Source: Plumapathes pennacea (lineage: Eukaryota > Cnidaria > Anthozoa > Antipatharia > Myriopathidae). Taken from it: a DNA stretch of 64,000 nucleotides. Below are positions 42,811 to 54,526 of the stretch, piece by piece. The notes beneath the pieces were generated by a model. That model saw only the letters and a program-made list of their open reading frames with translations. It did not search any database and had not been told where the DNA came from. Location: contig OZ038463.1 of NCBI GenBank assembly GCA_964036295.1, forward strand, positions 5,633,274 through 5,697,273, written 5' to 3'. A program made the translations under genes and the position numbers. Positions within the stretch are counted from its first letter, which is position 1. The number at the start of each line of letters is the position of its first letter.

Positions 42811-44485
42811 GTCTGATATGGACAGACAGTTTGCCCACGGGAATCTGATAGTCGTCTCATATTTCGCGTAGCCTGGCTGCAGGACGCCACTGCGCTTCGA
42901 ATGGAAATGAGTCTGGGCCCTAAGAAAAGCCTCGTCCTCAGCGTTAACCGTGTGTGATATTCGCGCACAGCGTAGTTCAATTTTACTTTTGTTTTCGTAA
43001 AATTTTACAACTAGATCAACTATTTCCGTTCTCCAAGGTATAAGTACAACTTGATTAGTTGAGTAGTTCCAGTTTTTTTTTTTTTTTTTTTCATTGTAGA
43101 CGGCTGACGGTTTTTCCGCGATCATGCAGAAGTGACTGAGGAGTGCACTTGTAAGAATCACGATCGTGAAGTGCTGCCGAATGCGTAACTCATTCTAGGA
43201 AAAAAATGCCACTAGTTTTTATAGTGGTTTAGGGTGGAACGGTATTTCCGCGACGGACAGTACGCAAACAACCGCCAAAGGTGTTAGTCAAGAGCCTTAA
43301 TTCAGTTCCGCATACGTCATAAGACTCTGTAATGTGGTGGTCATAGCTGAAATTAATCCAGAAAGAATGCTTCAACACACACACACACTATATATAGCGC
43401 ATACGGAACAGCAAGATACCGTTTCATTTCCCATTTCAAAAACCCATCCTGAAATGAACAAAACGTCGGCTACGAACCAGCCGCACCATGTTCAGTACAG
43501 ACCATCGACTTGGGTTTATAAACTAACTTACATATTACTAACGCGCATGTTCGCAGGTTTCGGTGCGGAAGGTAAATGGCGTACGTCTCACCCTCTAGTA
43601 AAAATGTTCCCCCTTTTTATGCATTTCAATCAGAAAATGTCTGGAAAGTGACCGCAACTCGCTCACTGGAACGTGAGTTTGCGAACTTAGCACAACTTGA
43701 GGGACCAGTTTAGAAATCAGTGCCAATACCATTTTCCTTTGGCCAGCCTTTCGTACTAGAAAAGGCTTTCGGACAGAGCCTCCCCGGATAGTCGATTGCC
43801 AGAGGGAGGGCTCCCACCTCGGGGGTTTGAGAGAACTTTGCAGGAGCTGACCGCTTTGCGCTCCCGGGTGTGTGTGTGTGTATGTGTGTGTGGGTGGGTG
43901 GGAAGGGGCGGTACTCCTCATACCTTATTAAAGTTACGTTCAATTATCTCCTATGAAAATTATATTCCGATTATTTAGGTTCATATATAGGCTATATACT
44001 GCTCGCGAGGTACTAATTTTAAACAACTGAACCTATGGCCTGCCTGGCCGAAGTTCGTTTTTAGCACGTGCATCATAGGTCGATTGGAGAAGTGCGTGGG
44101 TCGCCCTTCCGACCTTTGGAAGATTGATTTTACAAGCAAGGACTGAAAAATTATCTGCTGTGAATACTAGACTTTTCTTCGACTCTCCCTCCCTGTTTTT
44201 CGTATTACTTTTGAAACTCCTACAATTGTTAATACTTGGTTCTCTATGATACTAAAACATTAATCGACATACTTCTCTTTTCATTTCAATAAATCAGTAC
44301 GTTGCGAGATCCAAAATATCTAACTAAACCTTAAATGCAGTTCTTTCATCAGCTGGTACTTATTTCTTAGTCTTTTTTTTTTTCTGAGAAGAAAGTCTGC
44401 ATAAGGCATATTTTCGTTTCATTAGTCAGCCGGGAATTTCTGCTAGACAGATATTATGTCCGCAAACATGTTTCCCGAATGGCAA
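42811..44485. other. intergenic upstream of SLC22, downstream of LU gene H
   Basis: The SLC22 coding frame stays open upstream of the chosen Met (42810) to about 43161, but with a poly-Lys run and no homology-like pattern, so it is taken as 5' leader. A (GT)n tract is at 43868-43892. No other gene is recognised. Confidence 0.5.
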
Positions 44486-47217
44486 TCACAATCTGGAAAG
44501 GACAGCTACAACACAAGCAACCAGTAGCTGGAATGTCTTGTTGCAGATTACGGCGGACGCATCGCTGCTCGTGTGCTTCTTTGTTGTCATTTCCTCAGTT
44601 CCTGAGAGAGCAGTGGTACTTTCGATGACAGGGGGAGCCAAGGTTGTGGGAGCAACTCCGTTGCAATAATCCTCGATGCAAGGGGTAGAAGCCGTGCAGT
44701 TAAACGGAATTGTTAAATTAACAGCTTTGCAAAAATCTGCCTTGGCAACGGTGCAAAGTTTAGTATAGGAACTAAAAAGTTCAGTCTCGAGTTTAAACTG
44801 GCCACACGCGTCCAATTGGCCATCGCAGGTTTGAATAGTTTCGTTCTTTTCGCATTCCTTAAGGGACGTGCTGCTGCAGGAGTAGCACTTGATGGAAAGA
44901 GCTGCAACAGGAAATGGAAAACAGGAATTAGAAGCAAAATTAGAAGCAATTACGACGCTATTAAAGAGACCCTCTCACCGTAGATGCTTTGCGCGCCCAA
45001 TGACTGACGGCGGCCATTTTCGTATTTCTCGTGTTTTTCTACGTTTTGTCGCGAAAGAATTCAGCACAAACTCAGAAAGTGTATTGAATACGGCAAGCAG
45101 CGACAGTCAGATCGATCAGTAATAACGTGAACTAACGTGGGCGCCTCAGGAAAGTCGAGCTCCGGGATGTAAATATAAAGTAACATGGGCGTCAAGCATC
45201 TACGGTGAGAGGTCTCTTTAAACTTGACAAATAGCAAAGTGCACTTTCTTTTCAACAGTGATTCTGAGCTGGAAGGAGGTCGCACGCATTAAGTATTGAT
45301 GGGGGGAGGGGCGATTAAACATAATCGGAGCTTGGGGACATCTGTGCAGGGTTGAAGTGTCCTTTACGCTGAAATGTTATAAGGCTTAGACGAGGCAGCC
45401 AAGATTACAATTAAATTTCGTCCAACAACCCATGCTGGAAATGAATGAGCAAGTTCATAAGAATCGATCGTTTGAGTCAGCTCGCCCTCACCGCAATTTG
45501 ATTCGGTGTTTTTACAGTACATAAATGTTGTACTATTGTCGGGGACCCAGAGAGAACCCATTTTTTACTAGTTCTGATAAAAGCTTTTTGCACTCATAAA
45601 AATCTCTCCACTCACTGCTAAAGTCAATGCGCATAATTTAATCGACTCGAAAAAAAATCATTGGCAGTGAGGGTCAAAGTAACACATCGAACAGAGTCCA
45701 AAAAAAAAAAAAAAAAAGAAAGAAAGAAAGAAAGAAAAAGAAAAAAAAAGAGCGGACCGCGATGTTCAAAAAGAATACACAACTTTCGTGACGTTATGGA
45801 AGTCAAAGGTGAACTCATTCACTCAAACTAATAAGCATATGGCTGTCGTTTCCAATTTCAAATATACTCTGCGTGTTTTATTGATTAGTCATGAAAAACA
45901 TTCCTCGTTGAAGAACAGGAAGTGCATGGATGGCACGTCCTATTGAAATTCCCACGTACAGAGAATAATTATGATCCGTAAAAATGTAGTTTAGAAATGA
46001 GTATAAATTAAACAAACATGAAACTGTGCCAATAATAACCTGAAACTGTCTGAGACTGCAGCTCAGCTGCTATACACTAAACACAGCCCTTTATACCTAT
46101 TACCAATTTTTACTCTAAAATGTCAGTAGCCAATCATGTTGGGAAAAGAGAATAAAGAAAGAAAGAGAGGAAATTTAAAACATCCCACTCAACCAATTGT
46201 ATTGGCATTGGCATTGATATTGGACAGTAATAAAAGTCGTCATTATGAGTAACTTGAAGGCTGACATAAGCTCAGTTTGGGCACAAGTGTATGTTTGGCA
46301 AACTATTGTTGCACAAGGTGGAACAATACACTCTGGTCTGTCAGTTCTTTAATTACCATTTTACTGCATCAACGTTGAAATATAAAGAACAAGAAACGTT
46401 CCAAGTATATTCTACGATTCAAAATTACGTTCTGCTTTCGCGTACCGGAAGGTAATAATGTGCAGCGCAAAAGGAAGCGTACTTTATCGCACAACTGCCG
46501 ACATCACTCAAGCATATTTAATAGTGAACGATGAAACGACGTGGCTTGGCCGACTAGTTTAATGTCAAACTGTGTTTTATATTAGTGATGGCGATATATA
46601 AAATTGAGAGTGACAGGACATTCTGCAGTTGCCCCTAAACCCGAAACGAAAACGAGTTTTCCAGTCGGGATCTTCCCGAAACTTTCATTTTCATTCAAGT
46701 TGAATTTGAGAACTTGGTTGCGTGCTTCTTGTGTATACCGATTGTGAATAATTTAAGATAACCATATTGCACAATTCCAGTGAATACGAAACGACTTCGG
46801 CGGATCGCATGAATGCCAAAATGGAATCCAATTGTACACCTTTTAGAAGTTTCTAGCGATTGTCATCGTTCCAAGCTTATCCTGCGTCTTTCGAATGCAT
46901 AGTTTCGCGAAACAAATATTTCAAAGGGATTAGAACACAATGCTGTGATAAACGAACTAAGCACGTTGTACGTCGACTTAAATGTTTATAAATCTGGCAA
47001 AAGGTTTCTCAAGTAACTCTTCAAGTAACTCTCGATGAAATGTGTATGCAAGATTTTGAAACAAGAAGCGCATCGATCGAAGTCAGAGTTTACCCGAAGC
47101 AAAGCGGCCAACTGCCGAACATTCGTGATTCACTACAAAATGTTACTTACCAGTTTCAAACGACGCCGCTATGATGAACAAAACAACGGCAAATCTTGCC
47201 ACTACGGTGTTTGCCAT
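44486..47217 (-). CDS. LU-domain GPI-anchored protein, LU gene H
   Basis: Exon 1 is 47151-47217 (signal peptide, 22 codons with core VVLFIIAASF). Exon 2 is 44486-44901, joined by a phase-1 intron (GTAAGT donor, TTGCAG acceptor), giving 160 residues. The mature protein starts IKCYSCSSTSLKEC. The cysteine pattern is shorter than in the neighbours and ends FNCTASTPCIEDYCN, where only one Cys occupies the usual CC position. A Thr/Ser-rich stem and the tail LLVACVVAVLSRL indicate a GPI signal. It is the first LU gene to the right of SLC22 and keeps the cluster's exon plan. The intron holds an inverted repeat (44961-45221). Confidence 0.85.
44961..45221. repeat. inverted repeat in the gene H intron
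   Basis: Arms of about 28 bp (TTAAAGAGACC...GTAGATGCTT at 44961-44990 and its inverse at 45194-45221) flank about 200 bp. It is probably a small MITE. Confidence 0.55.
45695..45752. repeat. A-rich and (GAAA)n microsatellite
   Basis: A homopolymeric A run is followed by GAAA repeats within the gene H intron. It is noncoding. The rest of the intron (45222-47150) shows no recognisable feature. Confidence 0.7.
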
Positions 47218-47311
47218 GATCTTCACCTCCCGATGTTTGGTTGATTTCCCGAAGTCGTGAACTAGCTTCTGTTTAGTTTTGTAATGACAAACCGCTGAGT
47301 GCACATCTGCA

Positions 47312-47317
47312 TTTATA
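47312..47317 (-). promoter_or_regulatory. TATA-like box of LU gene H
   Basis: TATAAA on the minus strand (context GGTTTATAAATGC) lies about 95 bp upstream of the gene H ATG at 47217, a plausible core-promoter distance given a short 5' UTR. Confidence 0.5.
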
Positions 47318-47529
47318 AACCGCTTTTGTGACGTACTTCCGGTGAGTGCGGCGCACCCATCAATGAATATTAACGATTCCGATAGCGGAAAACCAAGTCA
47401 TAGCCCAAAATGGTTATGTGAGACATCACAAGAACACTATCTTTTGTTATGACTGTTGGCCCTAAGAATGATTAACCAGTCAGTGACGCGAAATCATTGA
47501 CAAATCATTCTTTCAAAAACAGTTCAACT

Positions 47530-48363
47530 CTCAACGGCCAAAAGCTTGATAAAATGACATGCAACGCAACTGAATCAGACGATCGATTATGTTAATAAGT
47601 TCTAATTGGCAGAATAACGCACGCTCTCGCGTTAGGTAAATTTCACTAAAAAATTGGAAAAATTGTTACAAAGCCACTTGGAATGGCATAAAGAGTGATA
47701 TTTTATCCGAATACGATATAAAACTATAGTTTGTGTTGCATTTATTTAGGATTTCCAACGGTTTACACTTTCAACGGTTTACACCACAGAGTGAAAGAGG
47801 ATTAGACAGATTCTATTTTAGTTCGTAGTGTAAACCGTGTAAACCGTTGTAAACCGTGTCATATTTCAACCTCTCCAGATCATAAAATTCCACATAGGCA
47901 ACCATTTGCGATACATTTAAGACCATTTTCAATATGACATTGCCCTTTCTGTGGGATTTCGGAGTCAATATTGTCAACCTTTCGTATATCTCCTGTGTAG
48001 GACGCGGTTCTCGAAATGCATTTAGGTTGCTTTCCAGGGCACGGAACGGCACCAATTTAATGTTGTGCTTTCACATAAGGTGCTCTTATTTCTTAATTTG
48101 AAACGTGTGTACTCACATAACCATCTTCATGAACTTTTTGGCAGTTGTCGCTTTATGAGTATCAAAATCCGATATAACTAAATGAACTACTGGCTCCGGC
48201 CTATAAATAAATCTTACTTTTCTGCCTCTGGCATCCAAAATAGAATACCGCTACAACCTAGCCTTTAGAACTGCATTCAACCCTCGCATTTAACAAAAGA
48301 GAAGGCTTTTCACGGCTCTTAGCTATGACAGAAGTTACTTTCTTGCTATTTTGTATTCGGACA
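47530..48363. repeat. 844-bp-class duplicated segment, copy 1 (uninterrupted)
   Basis: The sequence from CTCAACGGCCAAAAGC to TTTGTATTCGGACA is repeated at 48849-51913 with about 97% identity. In the second copy it is split by the 2.2-kb element at 49266-51487. Inside is an inverted pair of CAACGGTTTACAC-type motifs. No gene is recognised. Confidence 0.8.
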
Positions 48364-48848
48364 GTCTGAATGCGGTTTTCTAATTGTACACGTAATGGTT
48401 TTCCAGAAAAGTTTGAAAACGCAGTGAAGATTGAAAAACACCGAGTGCTTTATTTTGGCTGAAATGTAAGCTTATATTACCTCGAGTTAGAAATTGACAG
48501 TTGAATGAAGCATCCGCTTACAGTAATTGAATAAATGCGCGTCGAGTCAGATCATGTTTCAAGAGAAGATTGCTTTAGATCGTAAGAGTTTGTGTGTTTT
48601 TTTATGATCCTATACGGGGTACCGTATTTCCATCGAATTTGCGTGATTCAACAGTGGGCAGTGCAACCTGTTCGAGATCAGTACGGGTGAAAGTCACTCG
48701 AAAATAGAAGAATAATACATCATGACAAGCGCACATACAACGAGCAACACATTACTAAGTGCGAATTGTGCCCCAATTAGTGCGACTGAGTGAATGGAAA
48801 AGTCGGCTACAGAACTGCTTTGTCGTCGGTGAAAGTTTTTAAGTGTCG

Positions 48849-51800
48849 CTCAACGGCCAAAAGCTTGATAAAATGACATGCAACGCAACTGAATCAGACG
48901 ATTATGTTAATTAGTTCTAATTGGCAGAATAACGCACGCTCTCGCGTTAGGTAAATTTCACTAAAAAATTGGAAAAATTGTTACAAAACCACTTGGAATG
49001 GCATAAAGTGTGATATTTTATCCGAATACGATATAAAACTATAGTTTGTGTTGCATTTATTTAGGATTTCCAACGGTTTACACTTTCAACGGTTTACACC
49101 ACAGAGTGAAAGAGAATTAGACAGATTCTATTTTAGTTCGTAGTGTAAACCGTGTAAACCGTTGTAAACCGTTGTAAACCGTGTCATATTTCAACCTCTC
49201 CAGATCATAAAATTCCACATAGGCAACCATTTGCGATACATTTAAGACCATTTTCAATATGACATCCCACGCGAAATTTTAGGTACATTTTTGGTACATT
49301 AAAGGTACAGGTTTGGTACCTCTAAATGTACCTAATAGGTTCCTAGCATGTACCTATAATGAACCTTTTTGGTGGTATCTTTTAGGTATCTCTGAAGTAG
49401 CTTTTTTCGCCACCCAAAATGTACCTCGACTGAGATACCTAAAAGGTACCTTCAGGTCCAGCATTTTCATCATACTCAACATACCTAGAACATACCTCGA
49501 ATGTACCTGGAATGTATCTACTGAGGTACCTATAATATACCAGAAGAGTTCCTAAAATATATCTGAAATGAACCTTAAATGTATCCAAACTGCACTTAAA
49601 ATGTACCTCAGCTATACACAAAGTGTACCCATAGTATACTAATGACATACCTAAAATGTACCCACAATATACCAACACTGTACCTCTTATGCACCCAAAA
49701 TGTACTCATAGTGTACTAATGAGACATTCAAAAATTTCACTTATTTTATTGACTTCATAGCATGAATCAGTACTGTGATTTATAGATGATCAACATAAAT
49801 ACCATTACAAACTGATACCAGTGATGAAGCAAGATTCTAATCAATCATTTAGGTCTTGGTACTGAACTTGTAACAGGATGTATTGTTCAACAAGACTCAA
49901 CTGCCAGGCTTTGCTTCCTGTGACTTCAACCTTTTATGACAATCTTCTGTGTGGCTTGATCTGCACTTCCATAAATTCCCGCTTCTTCCTACATTCAAGA
50001 ATAAAGGATTAGAATTAGGTAAAAAAAATTAATCATACAGGTTAGCAAAATATAGAGAATGCCCACTATTTCGTTTGCGTGTAGACTTACTGATAAAATT
50101 ATACATTTGAATTGTGCCGGCCGCCGTCTGATACAAAGTATATAGTGGAATTCGAACAGCTATCTTACTTAATAGACAACAGTACAGGGAGCACAATGGA
50201 AATAGACAAGATATCTGTAAGCTTGGACGTATTATAGCGCTGCCAAACAGTCATGTCGCACTCCATTCAACACAAAGCGTGTGCCTGAATCAGAGCAACT
50301 GTATCAAAACATTTGTAGCCCCGGGATCGAAACAAACAAAATAGAGTTATCTTACCTCATGTCCAGCATTCAGGGTCCGATTTCTGCAGAGATGCGATCT
50401 GATGTCCCCCATGTTGATCAGATCATTTTGCAGTTGTGTAATCGACTTGAAAACGATCGTTCAGCAAGTTGTGTCTTCTTTACCCATTCTCCGAGCAGCA
50501 TATGAGGTTGATAATTCATTTTGGAGTATAGAGAGTTATCCGTTCCTCTATTAAAAGACTATCCCAGCGAAAAGAAGCAAAGCTAACCGGCGAAGACGAT
50601 CGACACAAACAAAGTTCGTTAAATGAGCGCCACATAAACGTCCCCAGCTCCTGATTGGTTTTCACATAACATGTGACCTAAGTTAGTACCCAGGCACATC
50701 CGAGACGATCCATGAACCATCGGCTTTGCAAGAAGTGAATGGGCCGCCGCTTTGGAACTGGAAATCGTGGATATTTATGAATGTTTGAAACAAGAATGGA
50801 TGCATAATTAATGGAACAGTATGCTGATCATCGAAAAGACAGTGTTATTCAGTTGATATTTGGAATTCACATCACGAGATTTGCTTGTTGAACGATGCGT
50901 CCGGCTACTGCGTACATGTTGAACAAGGGAAAATGTATGAATAAAACAATGCAGATTGATAGAGGTCTGATGGAAGTCTGAAGCTCAAATGATATCGCAA
51001 CAGGTATAACACTCTTGGATGTGAATTTGTTTGGGAGACAAACAAGGTACATTTTGGATATCTTTTTCAAGGTATATTACAGGTACACTTTTATTTCGCC
51101 GTGCACACTGCAGGTTTTTTATCTTGCATGTGCGTCAGTCAAGATACATGTTGGGTATCTTTCAGGGTACATTGCAAGTACATTTCTATACAGGTACATT
51201 TTGGATATCTTTATGAAGGTACATAACAGATACATTTTTGTCAAGGTACATTTTAGGTATCAAAAATGTATGTTAGAGGTACATGTAAAAAAGTACATTT
51301 TGGGTATCTTAAGATCGTTTACCTTGAGGTATGTAAATGGTATACTTTAGATACATTTTGGGTATATTATACAAAGTACATTATTGGTACTATTTTCTAA
51401 ATGTACCTAAACAATACCTTGCTCAATCCATATGTACCTGAAAGATACCATTTTGGTACTCAAAATGTACCTAAAATTTTGCGTGGGATTGCCCTTTCTG
51501 TGGGATTTCGGAGTCAATATTGTCAACCTTTCGTATATCTCCTGTGTAGGACGCGGTTCTCGAAATGCATTTAGGTTGCTTTCCAGGGCACGGAACGGCA
51601 CCAATTTAATGTTGTACTTTCACATAAGGTGCTCTTATTTCTTAATTTGAAACGTGTGTACTCACATAACCATCTTCATGAACTTTTTGGCAGTTGTCGC
51701 TTTCTGAGTATCAAAATCCGATATAACTAAATGAACTACTGGCTCCGGCCTATAAATAAATCTTACTTTTCTGCCTCTGGCATCCCAAAATAGACTACCG

Positions 51801-51913
51801 CTACAACCTAGCCTTTAGAACTGCATTCAACCCTCGCATTTAACAAAAGAGAAGGCTTTTCACGGCTCTTAGCTATGACAGAAGTTACTTTCTTGCTATT
51901 TTGTATTCGGACA
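48849..51913. repeat. 844-bp-class duplicated segment, copy 2 (interrupted)
   Basis: The left part (48849-49265) and right part (51488-51913) together match 47530-48363 in order and orientation. The spacer between copies (48364-48848) is unrelated. Small differences (TAATTAG versus TAATAAG; one extra CGTTGTAAAC unit) show that the copies have diverged slightly. Confidence 0.8.
49266..51487. mobile_element. fold-back-type DNA element with degenerate repeat arms
   Basis: The element begins CCCACGCGAAATTTTAGGTA and ends with the inverse of CCCACGCAAAATTTTAGGTA. A 2-bp AT duplication flanks it, inferred from the empty site in copy 1 (GACATTGCCC). The first about 450 bp and last about 440 bp are made of many imperfect copies of GGTACATTTT/AAAATGTACC-like units in opposite orientation, forming long ragged inverted repeats. 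The interior (about 49735-51010) has no recognised transposase. An AT duplication would suit ISL2EU-like elements, but that is a guess. Confidence 0.7.
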
Positions 51914-52560
51914 ATCTTGGACAAAAGTGTTGACACATTCTCCCCTCCCCCCATTCAATGTTGATAAATTAATTATTTAGCAACGATTTTCCGTCAAAGG
52001 CTTACCGGAACTCTTCCAAATTCAAGCTACAACATTGATACGGGGAAGGGGGTGATTAAAAGCAGTTTTCTTCGAAACTGGTGACTCACAGCATGGTAGT
52101 TTTGACAAAAGTACGACATTTAAAGCATGTGTCAACATATTTTTTCCGGGATTGTGGCTGCCATCTTGTTTGCAAGGCCTGCGCCAGTGTTGTGCACTGG
52201 TCAGCGGAATCCGCTTCCGCCGGACGTTTACACCATGGAGCGAGCGAGCGAGCGGGTGAAACTTCCCGCCACTCACAATAACTCGTTCATTGCTTCGCAT
52301 TCACGACTTTAAAAGGACGGGGATGCTCGTCGTACCTCTTACGGGTTAAAATTATGGTTTTGGTACCGCTAAGGGTGCTCAATGATCAAACGCTGACATT
52401 TTTATGTGTCTTGGTACCGTTTATAGGTCGAGTGTCAGTCGAATGTACTCTATTTGATTGAAAACAGCAATAGCGGATCGGATATGTACCGACGCTACTG
52501 CTTGTGACCCGACTACTAATAAGGGCCTGCTATTTATGCCCTTCCCTTGAACATGATACG
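51914..52560. other. intergenic stretch, no gene recognised
   Basis: This contains a C-rich run with CCATTCAATGTTG that also appears in the MITE at 22746-22974. The short overlapping open frames around 52022-52312 have no domain signature. Confidence 0.35.
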
Positions 52561-52570
52561 ATTGGGTGAT

Positions 52571-53550
52571 GGGTGTATCGAAAACGAAGACCCCGAAAAC
52601 GAAGACCTAAGACCCACAAAAAACGAAGACCCCAAAATAAATTAACATAAATTTGCGGGGTCTTCGTTTTCTGGTCTTCGTTTTCGGTTTTCGGTGGTGG
52701 GTGTATCGAAAACGAAGACCCCGAAAACGAAGACCCCAACCGGCAATAATAGCCAACAGCTTCACTAAGTGGCACTCTCTTTCATACTGCTTGTTCAAGC
52801 TTTACGACGTAAAGCGGATGTCCGGATGTCCGGATGTCCGCCTCCTTAAAAAAAAGACGTACATGACGTTCGCGTTGATTTAGCAGCTTCTTAACCACCA
52901 CGACCTTGCCATTTTTCAGCCATTTTGCGGTTGATACCGAACCAAAGCTCCCTCTTCCAATCTCCGCCACTTCCGAAATCTCTTTCCATGTAAACTTGGG
53001 TAAATCTACAATGTCTGGCGCGTGTTTTGCTCTTGCGCGGCCTTCCGCGAAGAACGGCAAAGCAGATGCCATGTGTGTCACGACCGCGTGCGTTTGAGCC
53101 GGTCAGCGGTGCTACGCCGCAAGTAAACAACATGGCAGAAAAGCTGACAGCACGATAAGCGCTACAAAACACCGTAGACAGATCACTTTAAGAGAAACCA
53201 CGCGCAAAATACAGGAAAGTGGACGATTCCCTTTGGGGTCTTTGTTTTCGGGGTCTTCGTTTTCGATACACCCACCACCAAAAACCGAAAACGAAGACCC
53301 CGCAATTTTTGCCACTCGTCGTAAAGCTTGAACAAGCAGTATGAAAGAGAGTGCCACTTAGTGAAGCTGTTGGCTATTATTGTTGGGGTCTTCGTTTTCG
53401 GGGTCTTCGTTTTCGATACACCCACCACCGAAAACCGAAAACGAAGACCCAGAAAACGAAGACCCCGCAAATTTATGTTAATTTATTTTGGGGTCTTCGT
53501 TTTCTGGGTCTTAGGTCTTCGTTTTCGGGGTCTTCGTTTTCGATACACCC
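52571..53550. mobile_element. Pack-MULE-like transposon carrying a kinase fragment
   Basis: Terminal inverted repeats of about 240 bp (52571-52809 and 53317-53550) are nearly identical and start GGGTGTATCGAAAACGAAG. Flanking 10-bp direct repeats ATTGGGTGAT (52561-52570) and ATCGGGTGAT (53551-53560) differ at one base, the size expected for Mutator-like elements. The arms are themselves built of nested GAAAACGAAGACC/GGTCTTCGTTTTC palindromes. A third partial arm segment lies at 53221-53308. The interior encodes only a protein-kinase N-lobe fragment and no transposase, so mobilisation would be in trans. Confidence 0.72.
52782..53072 (-). pseudogene. captured protein-kinase N-lobe fragment
   Basis: An open frame of about 96 codons from the Met at 53072 encodes a kinase ATP-binding lobe. 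FTWKEISEVAEIGRGSFGSV contains the glycine-rich loop GxGxFG, and VVVVKKLL holds the VAIK-type lysine. It breaks off at LFFKEA, at the start of helix C, runs through three tandem GGATGTCC-derived codons groups and into the transposon's inverted repeat, where it stops. The HRD, DFG and C-lobe are absent, so it cannot be an active kinase. The start segment (MASALPFFAEGRARAKH) may be the authentic N-terminus of the parent gene. Confidence 0.75.
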
Positions 53551-53560
53551 ATCGGGTGAT

Positions 53561-54470
53561 CGCTGTCCAAAGGTAATTCTGTGCAACCAGCCCATATTAG
53601 TACTAATTTGCAGCTATCTGTAGCCCCACGAGGGGAAAATGTTGCAATAAAGGCTACCTGCACGTGTCCTTCTCGTTCATCCTCACGCAGTAAGAATTAC
53701 ATCACGCACGTAGCACTCGATGTTCTCGATAAAGCGATGATACCATCTTTGTGCAATTAGAAGCATCGAAACTTTAAATTATTGGTTTGCTTTTATTGGT
53801 ACCTTTTAGGGGTCAATTGAGCCACACCCGATTTAGTACCAGGGGTTAAAACGAAATTCCCGACGAGCATCCCCGTAATTTTTATGTGGGAGTTCCTCCC
53901 CACGGCCGGACAGTCAGTTCTGTTTGTCAGTATAAACGCCAACTGGGCCAGTCCTTTAGCTGATTGATACAAATAAGTCCGATGTAATTATAAGTAAGCG
54001 GCTAGCAGAGCATCCGAGTAAACGTCGGAGATCACTAGGAAGCCCCGAAGCCTGCCCTTTCTTGTCACAACCCGCTAATTGTCTGTCAACAACGTCATGT
54101 CTACGGTGTCCCATTGGGTCACGATGTATTTTTTGCACACTTCATGATTAACGTTATTTTTTGAAAACGTATAAGTAAATTTTAATTTCGCAACTCAATT
54201 TTTGATTTTATAAACGTGAATCTTGATTACACGAAATAAAACTTGATTTAACAAAAGTAAAACTTGAAACGAATCACAAATCTTAATTTCACAATTTTTT
54301 AAAACAATTTTTTAACCGTTTAGGCGCTAAAATGTGGCCCCCAAGCCTACGTCACCCCCTGTTTAGGGAGTATTGCCTGTTTTCTTCACGCACATCCCGT
54401 AAAAGGTGGATTGTTTCTGCCCACGATCGTCTTACGTGTTCGAAGTGGGTATATAACAGGCATCATTTAT
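53561..54470. other. intergenic stretch, no gene recognised
   Basis: AT-rich sequence without domain-bearing open frames. A short run of repeated words (AACTTGATTT, AACTTGAAAC) at 54180-54270 is seen. Nothing further can be supported. Confidence 0.35.
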
Positions 54471-54483
54471 AACTATTGTAAAA

Positions 54484-54526
54484 CTCCCTGGTGAAGTCTG
54501 CGATAGTCAGACGAAACGCGTTGGAG
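54484..54526 (+). ncRNA. hammerhead-ribozyme-like motif, probably degenerate
   Basis: The order of parts resembles a minimal hammerhead: CTCC (stem I), CTGGTGA (core, canonical CTGATGA), GTCTG/CAGAC (stem II with a 7-nt loop), GAAA, a tiny CGCG stem III, TT, then GGAG pairing back with CTCC. Two departures (G for A in the core and one additional A before stem II) suggest reduced or lost self-cleavage. Short hammerheads of this kind are known in Penelope-like retroelements; no reverse transcriptase is nearby. Confidence 0.4.

Noticed and set aside
43595..43978. Frames rich in Thr-His and Val-Cys around 43.9 kb
   Set aside because: They are translations of the (GT)n tract.
49439..51350. Tyr/Gly-rich frames in the fold-back element arms
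   Set aside because: They come from the degenerate GGTACATTTT repeat units and do not represent a protein.
47530..51913. Spaced repeats considered as a CRISPR-like array
   Set aside because: The units are degenerate, inverted in the two arms and have no regular spacers, and the genome is eukaryotic.
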